DNA from: Lepagella muris
GTDB lineage: Bacteria > Bacteroidota > Bacteroidia > Bacteroidales > Muribaculaceae
DNA: 64,000 bases
Reading direction: 5' to 3'
NCBI RefSeq assembly: GCF_004793975.1
Contig: NZ_SRYB01000002.1
Location: forward strand, 62,001 to 126,000
Below, in pieces: positions 9,655-18,700 of the stretch. Each line of letters opens with the position of its first letter. The first letter of the stretch is position 1. The position numbers and the translations under genes are program-made. Under the pieces are notes generated by a model that worked only from the letters and a program-made list of their open reading frames with translations, was not told the DNA's origin and ran no database searches.

Positions 9655-9731
9655 CCTGTTATAAGGTACAAGGATTTGTTCAAAACCTTTGCAAGTTATC
9701 CGGTTATAATCTTTTTTTCTTTTATAAGGCT
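9655..9731. repeat. CCNNTTATA motif cluster
   Basis: CCTGTTATAAGG (9655), CCGGTTATAATC (9700) and a weaker TCTTTTATAAGG (9719) lie between the terminator and leader L2. The same motif clusters recur in other intergenic regions of the element. Confidence 0.5.
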
Positions 9732-9777
9732 TCCAGCAGCTTTTTCTCTGCGCCCTGTGGAGGATTCTATTTTTCTA

Positions 9778-9982
9778 CGAAGGTAAATCGGCTTTCCCAA
9801 TCATGTCAATGCCGACTGTAGTCGCGAGTGAACCGTAAAATCTTCCTCTTCTCCGTCGAGCGTATTTTTCGTATCAGCCTTGCAGGATTGCCCCAGCCTC
9901 CTTCTTTATTGCAGAAAAATAAATCCCAACGGTCGCAAACAGGCCGAATAAAGGGAAATAATAACAACCAAATAAAAAGACA
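9778..9982. promoter_or_regulatory. leader L2 with leftward promoter and conserved hairpin
   Basis: Minus-strand -7 box TACCTTCG (9778-9785) has TTG 21 bp upstream. The plus-strand leader contains the recurring hairpin at 9835-9870: an AAAAT/ATTTT outer stem, internal loop CTTC opposite CGT, and a CTC/GAG inner stem. It ends in the A-rich GGGAAATAATAAC stretch seen before other genes of this set. Confidence 0.6.
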
Positions 9983-10459
9983 ATGGGCAAATACGATTTT
10001 ATCAAGACAGGCAACCTGCTTTATTGGAATGACCCCGACAACGGCATATCCAGTGGGGGCTACAAAGTTATTTCCGTTCCTGAAGAAGTGTATGAGGACA
10101 GCATCATTTTGATTGCAAGCGACCACTCTGAAGCGGAGGTACTGGCTTCCGAATTATCACCGATACCCCCGACAAGAAGCCATAAGGAGGAATTTCTGAA
10201 ATGGAGAGAGAAACAAGAAGCGGACGGTACTGCGTTTTACAATAGGCTTTCAGAAGTTATTGCTACCGAGATTGATTTGGAAGTCGGCGACATGGTGGCG
10301 TTCACAAATGATTACGGCGTTGTATTCGGTCCGTATGAAATACTCGCTTTCGGCAAACCTTGGAACGGTGACAGATGTGTGTACCTTGACAGTGATGCCT
10401 ATTGGTTTGCAGACCGTCCGAACCAACTCACACTGATGAGCAAGGGGACTTCAGAATAA
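9983..10459 (+). CDS. hypothetical protein, two small beta-rich units
   Basis: 158 residues, no family I recognise. The N-terminal part (KTGNLLYWNDPDNGISSGGYKV) and the C-terminal part (LEVGDMVAFTNDYGVVFGPYEI) each look like short SH3-like beta domains, joined by a charged helix (HKEEFLKWREKQEAD). Acidic and soluble, with no signal peptide. It has its own leader and its own terminator, so it is probably expressed as a single gene. Confidence 0.7.
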   Translation: MGKYDFIKTGNLLYWNDPDNGISSGGYKVISVPEEVYEDSIILIASDHSEAEVLASELSPIPPTRSHKEEFLKWREKQEADGTAFYNRLSEVIATEIDLEVGDMVAFTNDYGVVFGPYEILAFGKPWNGDRCVYLDSDAYWFADRPNQLTLMSKGTSE

Positions 10460-10473
10460 CAGACCTAAGCATA

Positions 10474-10499
10474 GACCATCCGCTACAATACGGGTGGTC
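10474..10499 (+). terminator. hairpin terminator
   Basis: GACCATCCG pairs with CGGGTGGTC (9 bp, one G-T) 14 bases after the stop. The T tract is weak. Confidence 0.65.
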
Positions 10500-10630
10500 T
10501 TATACCTCAAGACCATATCGGGCTATACCTTTTATAGTTCCGCTTCATGCTTATCCTATTTTATCCATCCAATATCCCTGTATAAAGCCGGATCTGCTTG
10601 CCGTGACATCGCCACGGTTTGTTTTCCTGT

Positions 10631-10849
10631 GCAAAGTTACGGTGGACGAACACCGTTCAAGTATCGCCGTGCTACCTCTGATGAAATTTGACGGAAACTT
10701 TCCGCAATCACAGATTCCGGCTTTTCATAAAATTTCATTCCCGGTTCCTTGCCCTCTGTTCTTGCCTCCCCCGTTTGAGCCGCACGTAAAACAAACCCTT
10801 ACGGTGAAGTCAGAAGGCTTCAAAGGCAGGGAAATTAAATAATTGAAAT
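10631..10849. promoter_or_regulatory. leader L3 with leftward promoter
   Basis: Minus-strand TAACTTTGC (10631-10639) has TTG 18 bp upstream (10658-10660), the same geometry as L1. Positions 10684-10735 are 51/52 identical to L1, covering GACGGAAACTTTCCGC and the following block. A CCTTTTATAG motif lies upstream at 10528. Confidence 0.6.
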
Positions 10850-11278
10850 ATGAAAGTGATATGTACGAAATGCGGAGGTATGAATGTGGCGTGTGAAGCC
10901 ATGATTAACCCCAATGACAAATCTTTCCGTAATTATACGGACGAAGCATTTATTTACGGATGGTGTGATGACTGCGGCAACGGTGTTGTCCTCTCTGATG
11001 TCGATGAAATCAAAGAGGATATTGACAAACTCTATGCAAATTTTTGTGCCGAGCATGGAACAGAGCCGCTTTATGCGATGTGTGAAATCGTGTGGAAAGA
11101 TGAAAAATTTATTGAGCCGTCCCCTGTAACCGTAAAGTTGTCCTCAGATGCGGACGATGCCACTGATGAAAAGATATTCTTCTATTGCGATGGTATCGAA
11201 GACCTTAAATCTCTCGCTGTATTTGGAGTGGAAGATTTCGTCATTACATCCTGCAACTATTTAACCAATGAATTATAA
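10850..11278 (+). CDS. hypothetical protein with N-terminal zinc ribbon
   Basis: 142 residues. Two CxxC knuckles, CTKC (residues 5-8) and CDDC (about 39-42), predict a zinc ribbon. The rest is acidic. No function recognised. The stop overlaps the start of the next gene by 11 bases (ATGAATTATAA), so the pair is translationally coupled. Confidence 0.75.
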   Translation: MKVICTKCGGMNVACEAMINPNDKSFRNYTDEAFIYGWCDDCGNGVVLSDVDEIKEDIDKLYANFCAEHGTEPLYAMCEIVWKDEKFIEPSPVTVKLSSDADDATDEKIFFYCDGIEDLKSLAVFGVEDFVITSCNYLTNEL

Positions 11279-11978
11279 CAAGATGAATAAGTACAACTGG
11301 AAAGGCTATGATTTTATAGGGACAGTACCCGAATTTGCAGAAAAGTTCGGGTACTGCAAGACCCCTACTTTTGTCAATGCAGTAAAAAGAGTTCCACGGC
11401 ACAAATACAACTGCATGGACGCAGTGGAGCAAAGAGCCTATGAGGAAAAGCGCAAACGTGCGAAGCGAGCCTACTGCATCTATATGAACGAAGAGATGAC
11501 TGACAGCTACATCATCACGAAAGAGGAGTATATGGCAACAAACCTCCCAATAAAGGAGAAGCGTCACGAACCATTCTTGCTCTCGTATCGTAACAGGGTA
11601 TTGCCATATAACTTCATCGGAAACAGCCATGATGAAATCCCTGTCAAATCCGCCATGGTGAAATACTCTGCCGAAGCTGTGAAATTCGCCGAACAACTTT
11701 TGCTTGCCGCAGGATATTTCAACGGAAGCGACCCTGTGGAAAAGCCATCGGTAAAGGTAAACTACACTTCGCTATACCTGACTTATGCCAACGGCATCAG
11801 CATTACATTTGATTCCGAACGGAACCATGACGGAGTGGGCAACTGCCATCTGGAGGTTATAGACTTTAACGGAGAAAGGATTTACAACGGCTGGCGGAGA
11901 TTAAGCAGCGTCGATGAAATCCTACACTATACCACCATAAACAAGGACAGCAAAGACGCCTCTTGCTATTTGGGGTGA
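11268..11978 (+). CDS. hypothetical protein coupled to the zinc-ribbon gene
   Basis: 236 residues. The start at 11268 overlaps the upstream stop; an alternative ATG is at 11283. The N-terminal third is basic (KRVPRHKYNC, EEKRKRAKRAYC) and could bind nucleic acid. The C-terminal part is beta-rich and acidic. No family recognised. A strong terminator follows. Confidence 0.75.
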   Translation: MNYNKMNKYNWKGYDFIGTVPEFAEKFGYCKTPTFVNAVKRVPRHKYNCMDAVEQRAYEEKRKRAKRAYCIYMNEEMTDSYIITKEEYMATNLPIKEKRHEPFLLSYRNRVLPYNFIGNSHDEIPVKSAMVKYSAEAVKFAEQLLLAAGYFNGSDPVEKPSVKVNYTSLYLTYANGISITFDSERNHDGVGNCHLEVIDFNGERIYNGWRRLSSVDEILHYTTINKDSKDASCYLG

Positions 11979-11988
11979 CAATGACGGA

Positions 11989-12017
11989 CAGGCAGGGAAG
12001 CCCCTGCCTGTTTTCTT
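11989..12017 (+). terminator. strong hairpin terminator
   Basis: CAGGCAGGG pairs with CCCTGCCTG around an AAGC loop and is followed by TTTTCTT. Confidence 0.92.
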
Positions 12018-12080
12018 AAATCATCCGTTGCCATTTCTCTTGTATTCCACGGAGTTCACCTGTGGTTATATCTACGATTT

Positions 12081-12115
12081 CCTGTTATAGCCATACATGA
12101 CAGTCCATTTATATA
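12081..12115. repeat. CCNNTTATA motif cluster
   Basis: CCTGTTATAG (12081) and CCATTTATATAG (12104), with a related CCTGTGGTTATAT just before. They lie between the terminator and leader L4. Confidence 0.5.
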
Positions 12116-12187
12116 GTCAACTCCGTCCTTTTCTATTTTGGATTTATCAATTCCTGCTTGTCGGTCGGGGTTACAGAATATTACGGT

Positions 12188-12391
12188 GCAAAGGTAGAAG
12201 CCGCTGTCAGATCGTCAAGGTCTGGCACACGGTGTTTGTCACTGCAAGATGGAGACTCCGCTCTATCTTTCCCTCCAAAACCTTGCCTTGTCTGCCATGC
12301 GCCACCTTTACAGGCACTGTAATATTCAAAATCCCGACGCACAAGCGAAAAGGCAGGGATAAAAACCAATAACTTTAACACAGACAAAACC
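12188..12391. promoter_or_regulatory. leader L4 with leftward promoter
   Basis: Minus-strand TACCTTTGC (12188-12196) with TTG 19 bp upstream (12216-12218) forms a consensus leftward promoter. A transcript from it would run about 170 nt to the back of the 11989-12017 terminator. The plus-strand leader ends in the A-rich stretch before the small gene at 12392. Confidence 0.6.
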
Positions 12392-12568
12392 ATGTATGAG
12401 ACAGAAGAAACATCGGACATCATCGGCGCATACTGCACGCTTATAGAGGACTATCAAGGCATCTGTGACGGTCAGATTGTTGGAGATTACGGCACAGAGG
12501 TCGTAGTACGGCTTTCAAACGGCATAGAGATGGCAACCCATCGGGACGAAGTGATTGTTTTCGATTGA
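12392..12568 (+). CDS. small acidic hypothetical protein (58 aa)
   Basis: A 58-codon gene, ATG 12392 to TGA 12566-12568. It is acidic with a beta-strand pattern (GQIVGDYGTEVVVRLSNGIEMATH) resembling a small SH3/OB-like barrel. Support comes from its position right behind a 200-nt leader of the repeated type, and from a hairpin after the stop. Function unknown. Confidence 0.6.
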   Translation: MYETEETSDIIGAYCTLIEDYQGICDGQIVGDYGTEVVVRLSNGIEMATHRDEVIVFD

Positions 12569-12591
12569 CACGTGCCAATGTATGGATGCGG

Positions 12592-12616
12592 CAATCCGGG
12601 CAACATGCTCGGATTG
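12592..12616 (+). terminator. weak hairpin terminator
   Basis: CAATCCG pairs with CGGATTG 24 bases after the stop of the 58-aa gene. No T tract follows. Confidence 0.45.
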
Positions 12617-13157
12617 TACCGTCCTGGTATTTCCTGTTATATTTCTTTTTTGAAGGCCTCCCTTTATATTCCACCAGATACGGTTACTGTAAGATTTCCT
12701 TTTTTATCTTACAATCCCTTTGTTAATGGCAGACTGTTTCGCCGATGCAGTCAGTCCGTGCCCTCCTTGGAGACACGCCTGGAGCGTGCATTTCCTTTTT
12801 GGGCTTGCTCTTTCTGCTTTTGCCGGATTTATTCTGTCAGCGGTTAGCCGGATGCGGCAAAGACTGCGGCACTTCATCCGTCATCTTTCCAATCATCCAT
12901 TATCCGTATGGACATCGACCATGGGCCAGCCATTCTTGAGAAGCGGTCAATACGTCCACGTACAGCCGCACTCACATACACAGCCACGAGGCGGTCTCTT
13001 TGCTGTCGGTACTGCGTCAAAATGAAAGGAACGTGCAATATTCGGTTTCCGAGTTTATGCGGAAGTCGCCATGACGTACAGCCAACCGGTAAAGTATGGT
13101 GTCGCCAAGTCACCACAACAGTGTTACGGCGAGTCATACACACTTATTTTTCCTGAT
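12617..13157. other. intergenic stretch without supported gene
   Basis: About 540 bp. It opens with motif copies CCTGTTATAT (12633) and CCCTTTATATT (12660). Several frames of 60-100 codons are open on both strands, but they overlap each other, have Cys/Arg-rich unlikely compositions and lack start-site support. GC-rich inverted segments suggest RNA structure similar in style to the 14.9-15.4 kb repeats. Confidence 0.4.
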
Positions 13158-13360
13158 GCGAAGTTATGATCATGGCGGAGCTTTGGCTCCTACGGGACGG
13201 ACATTGCCTTTGACCAACGGCTTTCAACAAATCTTCCTTTTTCTTTTCACAGGCTCAACAAAAAGAGTATTTGCCGAACCTTCCGCTGGTGCTACCCTAT
13301 GCCCATGTCATCTTTTTGCATCGTAAAAATTAAATGTTTAACTCTTTAATACTTAAAGTT
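13158..13360. promoter_or_regulatory. leader L5 with conserved hairpin
   Basis: Minus-strand TAACTTCGC (13158-13166) marks the usual position, but no TTG lies at the right distance. The plus-strand leader has the recurring hairpin at 13228-13273: outer CAAAT/ATTTG, internal loop CTTC opposite AGT, and inner stem CTTTTT/AAAAAG. That inner stem is a full replacement of the CTCC/GGAG used elsewhere. Confidence 0.6.
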
Positions 13361-13759
13361 ATGGCAACTTCAACAAACAACACCAACTCTTTCAACCTCA
13401 GTGGCTTCGTAGCCGTCAACGCAAACATCCGCAACTTCGAGAAGAACTCGGTTGCCCGTTTCCCCCTCTCCATCAGCCGCACGGAAACCAACGGTGACGA
13501 GACCACCCGCAAGTCGGCCCTTGTAAACTGCGAGTGCTGGCGCAAGTCCGAAGAGGCATCGACCTTCGAGCTTCTCAAGAAAGGCAAGCTCGTCCAGGTT
13601 TCAGGCTTCATCCGTCCGGAAGAATGGACATCGGAAGACGGAACCAAGCACAGCCGCATCGTCTTCGTCGCCACATCCGTCAGCGAACTGTCCACCGAAA
13701 AGAAAACCGATGGCAAAAAGCCGGCGAAAGGCAAGACTTCCAAGAAGAAGGCTGCGTGA
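13361..13759 (+). CDS. ssb: single-stranded DNA-binding protein
   Basis: 132 residues. The ATG at 13361 (MATSTNN) is chosen because it is preceded by the A-rich leader end; an upstream ATG would add a poorly supported stretch. The OB-fold shows the SSB pattern (LSGFVAVNANIRNF, FPLSISRTE, CECWRKSEE, VQVSGFIRPEEW). The tail is Lys/Ala-rich and lacks the acidic DDDIPF-type tip of chromosomal SSB, as is frequent in plasmid versions. It would coat single strands made during transfer or replication. A perfect terminator follows. Confidence 0.9.
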   Translation: MATSTNNTNSFNLSGFVAVNANIRNFEKNSVARFPLSISRTETNGDETTRKSALVNCECWRKSEEASTFELLKKGKLVQVSGFIRPEEWTSEDGTKHSRIVFVATSVSELSTEKKTDGKKPAKGKTSKKKAA

Positions 13760-13780
13760 CGCTTCCAAACCTCTCTTCTC

Positions 13781-13809
13781 AAAAGACGGCTACGGCCGTC
13801 TTTTCTTTT
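13781..13809 (+). terminator. strong hairpin terminator
   Basis: AAAAGACGGC-TACG-GCCGTCTTTT is a perfect 10-bp stem with flanking A and T tracts, so it could work in both directions. Confidence 0.95.
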
Positions 13810-13829
13810 GCTCACCGGCTGCGGTCAAG

Positions 13830-14101
13830 CCCTTTATATATTCTGGCTGTCACCGGTTGTAAATCCCAATCACCAGTTATATCTCATTGTTCATCCGGCG
13901 GCCGGTCATCCGTTTTCTGCGGCGAATTTGGAGGTGGCAGGGCAAACATCAAGGCACACTCCGTTCTGAAGGCCTTGCCTAATTCCCCTTATGGCCACCA
14001 TCCCCTCAATGCCGCAAGAAAACAGGAATGGCCGATCCGCAAGCCGGGCTAAGGCAGGGAAAAGGTCATCCCACAAGTCTAACAGTTAAATTCAAAAGAA
14101 A
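13830..14101. promoter_or_regulatory. motif cluster and leader L6
   Basis: CCCTTTATATA (13830) and CCAGTTATAT (13873) follow the ssb terminator. At 13922-13930 a degenerate leftward -7 box (CAAATTCGC on the minus strand) has TTG 19 bp upstream. The remaining 170 nt form the leader of the three-gene operon starting at 14102. Confidence 0.45.
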
Positions 14102-14350
14102 ATGGAAAAGAGCATCGAAAAAATCCCGACCTACGCATTGCCTTATCTGGTGAATGGCGATGCAAGTAACCTGAACGCTGACGAGATTAAGCAGATTGAC
14201 GACATCTGCCGCGAACAGGGCATCGAAGTCGTCGTCCCCATCACAGAAAGCGAAGAAGGAGGCGCAGAACCGTATTTCAGCAGCGTCCCTTTGTTCGGGC
14301 AGCCGACCGAAGTGGAGGATTGCATCATTATCTATAAAAATAATGATTAG
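14102..14350 (+). CDS. small acidic hypothetical protein (82 aa)
   Basis: 82 residues, opening MEKSIEKIPTYALPYLVNGD. Several short plasmid proteins begin with a similar ALPYLxNGD pattern, but no function is known to me. Overlaps the next gene by 8 bases (ATGATTAG), indicating coupled translation. Confidence 0.75.
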   Translation: MEKSIEKIPTYALPYLVNGDASNLNADEIKQIDDICREQGIEVVVPITESEEGGAEPYFSSVPLFGQPTEVEDCIIIYKNND

Positions 14351-14624
14351 TGCCATGAATACAGATGACCGCAACATCGTGTTCAGCAAAGCCACGCTGG
14401 ATGAGATAAGGCAGGATGGGCAAACCGTCCTGTCAAGCAGTGACGGTGTTTCTATTCCGATGATATTCCGAAATCTTAGCGGTAAGAACTTTTCGAGAGC
14501 GGAATACCTGGACTACCTCAAACACGTGGCATACGGTGATATGGGTTTCGTTCCCGGCACAATCACGTTGTGGCATGGCGGGATTCTGACAGCGGAAGCT
14601 GTACTGGAGAAACCGGCATACTGA
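14343..14624 (+). CDS. hypothetical protein (93 aa), coupled
   Basis: Starts at 14343 inside the upstream stop, or at 14355 (MNTDDRN). 93 residues, mixed alpha/beta, with no recognised domain. Sits between two other small genes in a compact operon. Confidence 0.65.
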   Translation: MISAMNTDDRNIVFSKATLDEIRQDGQTVLSSSDGVSIPMIFRNLSGKNFSRAEYLDYLKHVAYGDMGFVPGTITLWHGGILTAEAVLEKPAY

Positions 14625-14650
14625 CAATCAAACCTCTAAAATTGTTGATT

Positions 14651-14818
14651 ATGGAAAAAGAAAAACTGACAGCCCATGACGAGGAACTGATAGAACTCGC
14701 ATACTCCACGACCTACCGCAGCAGCATCCGCACGATGATACGGGAAGCTGATACAGAACGATGCCGTATAGTCCTACGGCACATCATGGAAGATGCCGAT
14801 GTGGATTGGGAAGATTGA
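14651..14818 (+). CDS. small helical hypothetical protein (55 aa)
   Basis: ATG 14651 (MEKEKLTAHDEELIELAYSTT); 55 residues, acidic and helical. Chosen over an upstream in-frame start that would overlap the previous gene. Followed by a terminator, closing the operon. Confidence 0.65.
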   Translation: MEKEKLTAHDEELIELAYSTTYRSSIRTMIREADTERCRIVLRHIMEDADVDWED

Positions 14819-14829
14819 GCATGACAGAG

Positions 14830-14856
14830 GGACTGCTGACATCCGGCAGTCCTTTT
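14830..14856 (+). terminator. hairpin terminator
   Basis: GGACTGC pairs with GCAGTCC and is followed by TTTT. Confidence 0.85.
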
Positions 14857-14867
14857 CCATGCGAAAT

Positions 14868-15143
14868 CCATTTATAGCAGACATGATGTCCTTGAACTTG
14901 CCTTTTATAAGGTTTCGTCAACGCTGGCGAGCCACTGGGACATCCGACGCTGCCAGTCACGCTGACACCCTGCATTACGTTCAAGTCCGAGCGGCCTCCG
15001 GCACAGGGCGAGCGTGGGCCGGCAGAGTGTGTCATGCTTCCACACACAGCCTGTCGGTGACACCCACGGTTCGCTCTTCACCCCGACTTACCCTCCACTC
15101 CGGGCTGTCGTGCCTGTGCTACGGCCAGTCCCGTGACCTTCGC
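14868..15143. repeat. direct repeat unit A (period 306 bp)
   Basis: Begins with motif copies CCATTTATAG (14868) and CCTTTTATAAGG (14901), then about 230 nt that recur 306 bp downstream with roughly 80-85% identity. Positions 15014-15055 match 15320-15361 exactly (42 nt). Differences fall mostly at amino-acid-changing positions in any frame, so a structured RNA or DNA site is more likely than a protein. Confidence 0.7.
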
Positions 15144-15206
15144 CTGCTTACTCTTATAGCAATTTAGGAGCCTTTTATAATGACGCTTGTCCGACATGGC
15201 CGATAC

Positions 15207-15449
15207 TCCCTTTATAATCTTTGGTAACGCTGGCGGATCGCAGGGACACCCGATGCTGCCAGTCACGCCGACACCCTGTATTACGTTCAAGTCCGGGCGG
15301 TCTCCGTCACAGGGCGAGTGTGGGCCGGCAGAGTGTGTCATGCTTCCACACACAGCCTGTCAATGACACCCACAGTTCGCTCTTTGCCCCAACTTTACCT
15401 TCATTTCGGGATGCGTGCCTATGTTGCAGCAGGTCCCGCGATTTCCGCC
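15207..15449. repeat. direct repeat unit B
   Basis: Second copy of the unit at 14901-15143, again preceded by CCCTTTATAATC (15208). A CCTTTTATAA motif also lies at 15171. No indels are needed until the last 15 bases. Confidence 0.7.
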
Positions 15450-15528
15450 GCCACCCTTTATAAATACTCACCGCCATTTTTAGAAAATTCTTTTCTGTTC
15501 GGAACCGTCACTACCTGTGGTTATCGGC

Positions 15529-15731
15529 GCGAAGTTCGGCATCCGGGCTTATATGCCAAGGTTGTACGGAGTTTCTGCGAGATTTTACTGCCGTGCGGTA
15601 AAATCATCTTGAAAACCTTGTCCCTAAAGCCTCTTAGATGCCCCTGTGTTGCGCAGATAACCACCTTGCGGACGGCTCCTGAAGGAGCAGGAAGTAAGGG
15701 AAGAAATAAATCTTCAACATTAAGGTCAGAT
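15529..15731. promoter_or_regulatory. leader L7 with hairpin
   Basis: A degenerate leftward box (GAACTTCGC on the minus strand, 15529-15537) has TTG 19 bp upstream. The plus leader has an 11-bp hairpin at 15581-15605 (GATTTTACTGC/GCGGTAAAATC, loop CGT) and a CGCA/TGCG stem around a GATAACCACC-type loop. It is clearly related to leader L8 at 21020-21219. Confidence 0.6.
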
Positions 15732-18700
15732 ATGAGATACAACAAGAAAAAGGCATTAGCCGACAATGTGAACGCCATTGAGACAGCGTTGGCGGTACAC
15801 AGTCAGGGCAGACAAGCCACTGACAGCGAGAAAAAGACATTAGCCCTTTATTCGGGTTTCGGAGGTATCAAAGAGGTGCTGAACATCGGCACGGATAAAC
15901 CCATGCCCGACGGCATGGCAGAGCCTATGATGCGGTTACAGGAACTCTTGCAGAAATTCGCAGACGGCAAGGAAGCGGAATATAAGGCATTGGTTGACGG
16001 AATAAAGGCATCCGTGCTGACTGCTTTTTACACTCCGCAATTCATCATTGACACCGTGGCAGCGCAGATACACACCATCTTCAGCGACAACGGTATGCGG
16101 ATGCGTTCTTTTCTTGAGCCAAGCGCAGGGATTGGTGGCTTTTTGAAAACAGCCATGCAGGGAGCAAACACATACGCTTTTGAGAAAGACCCCATGACAG
16201 GACTTATCCTGTCGCTTCTCAATGACAAGACAACTACCGTCACGGCAGGGTTTGAGACTATCGGGGAGCAAGACCTACAGGACAAGGGCTTTGATGTCAT
16301 TGCCTCCAACATTCCGTTTGGCAATTTCCGTGTGTTCGATGCCGACATGTGGAAAAAGGGCGGCATATACGAGCAATCCACCAAGACCATACACAACTAC
16401 TTTTTTATAAAGTCAATGGAACTGCTCAATGAGGGCGGCATACTTGCCTTTGTGACCTCAAGGGGCATAGCTGACACTCCGGGCAACAAATTTGTTCGTG
16501 AGTATCTTGTGAACCATGCCGACCTAATCACGGCATTACGGCTTCCCGACAATATCTTCATGGAAACAGGCGGCATCGAGGTAGGCACAGACCTGTTGGT
16601 ATTCCAGAAGCACACAAGGAAAACAACCCTGTCACAGCGTGAGAGGCTGTTTGTTCAGACCGCCAAAGAAAACGGAGCGGACGGCATAGTAACGGAATAT
16701 GCCAACAAACTTTTCGCACAGCCCAAGACCGCACTCGCCACTGACAGCCGTATCGCCATGAACCAGTTTGGGAAATATGTAAGGAAATACCAGTGGCAGG
16801 GCGAGGAAGCGATGATGCGGCAATACTTCTCCGCATTGCTCAAAATGGATTTCGACCGTTTCTTCCATAAGAGCCTTTTCCTTAATGACGGACAGGACGC
16901 ACAGGGGCAAATGTCGCTTTTTGACCTTTTCGGTGAGGAAATCACACCGCAACCGAAAGACAGGGGCAAACGTGCATATACCGACAAAGTGGCATGGTGG
17001 ATGAAAGACGGAGCAATGGTGATGTTTGAGGAACAGCTCGGCAACCTCAAGATGCGCAAGTCAAGCCGTTATGCTGATGTTGCGGTGGATTTTGTGCCTA
17101 TGGCTGACATTGAAGCGGCGAAAGAAAGGGCAAATGACTATTTCCCCATCCGTGAAACCTATTTTGAACTGTCATACAAAGAGCGTGAGAAAGAACAGGA
17201 ATACCCCGAATTGAGGGAACGTCTTAATGCGCTATATGACAAGTTCACAGCCAAGTGGGGGCTGTTTCACGACAACGACAACAAGGAATTTATCATGCTT
17301 GACAGCCTCGGCATCGAGGTATTCACCATTGAAATGCAGTCGGGTGACACCATCGGCAAGGCTGACATCATGCGTGAGCCTGTGGCATTCAAGAAGATAG
17401 ATGCCATGACCGTGCTTTCCCCCATGGAAGCGTTGGCGACAAGCCTCAATTTTTACGGCAAGGTGGATATGCCGTTTATCGCCCGAAGCTCGGACAGAAG
17501 CGAGACGGATGCCATAAATGACCTAAAGGGCGAGATATTCTATAACCCCATATCGGGAGAATGGGAGAACAAAGGGAAATTCATTGCCGGGAATGTGATT
17601 GCAAAACACAAGGAAATCATGTCATTGCTGCAGGAACTTGACGGAAACGAAAAGGAGTATGCGGAAACCTCGCTGAAAGCATTGGAGGAAGCGACCCCCG
17701 AAGCAATCCCCTATGAGGAACTGGATATAAATATGGGTGAGCGTTGGATTGACTCAAGCCTGTATGCCGCTTTCGCAAAAGAACTTTTCGAGACCGATAC
17801 AACGGTTATGTATTTCGATGTGAACGACACCTATGTTGTTTCCTTGCAGGGATATTCAGCTGTAGCCTATCACACCTATTCTGTCCGCAACTATAACGGT
17901 GAAGACTTGTTTGTCCATGCCCTGCAGGACACCGTGCCCGAAATCACAAAAGAGGTGTACCGCAAAGGTGACAAGGTGCGTGTGCCGGACGAGGAAGCCA
18001 TACAGGAAGCGGCTACCAAGATACAGGAAATCCGCAGCAAGTTCAATGCATGGCTTGACAGCCAGCCCATAGAGGTGCGTGATAACCTTGTGAGAGCCTA
18101 CAACGAGCGGTTTAACTGTTATGTCCGTCCGCATTATGACGGCTCGGCGCAGACATTCCCCGGTCTCTCGTTTGAACAGTTCCCTTACGATGACCTCTAT
18201 TCCTCACAAAAGGATGCTATCTGGATGATTAAGCAGAACGGCGGCGGCATCTGCTGGCATGAGGTCGGTACAGGAAAGACCATGATAATGTGCGTAGCCG
18301 CATACGAAATGAAACGTCTCGGACTTGTTCGCAAGCCTATCATTATAGGGTTGAAAGCCAACGTGCATGAAATAGCCGACACTTTCAGAAAGGCTTATCC
18401 GTCAGCGAAGATACTCTATCCGGGCAAAGAGGATTTCACTCCAGCCAACCGTAAAGAGGTGTTCTCAAAAATCCAAAACAATAACTGGGACTGCATCATT
18501 CTCACACACGACCAGTTTGCCAAGATACCGCAGTCAGATGAAACGATGTTTGAGATATTTTCGGAAGAACTGCAGGATGTCGAGCGTAGCCTTGAGGTAT
18601 TGGAGGAAAGCACCATGCGCTACCGAAGTGGCAGGATGCAGAGCGGATTGGAGAAACGCCAACAGAACCTACAGGCGAAACTCGCCAACCTGCGCATGAG

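Noticed and set aside
12720..13156. Overlapping open frames of 60-100 codons on both strands
   Set aside because: They overlap one another, have implausible Cys/Arg/Ser-rich compositions and no start-site support; they reflect a GC-rich, possibly structured spacer.
14784..15353. Two leftward frames, 14784-15047 and 15078-15353, with similar proteins beginning MCGSMTHSAGP
   Set aside because: They are by-products of the 306-bp direct repeat. Differences between the copies are mostly amino-acid changing, there is no ribosome site, and the frames run into a terminator.
15318..15731. N-terminal extension of the methylase-helicase by 138 codons
   Set aside because: It would translate direct repeat B and leader L7; the ATG at 15732 follows the A-rich leader end and starts the family-like sequence.
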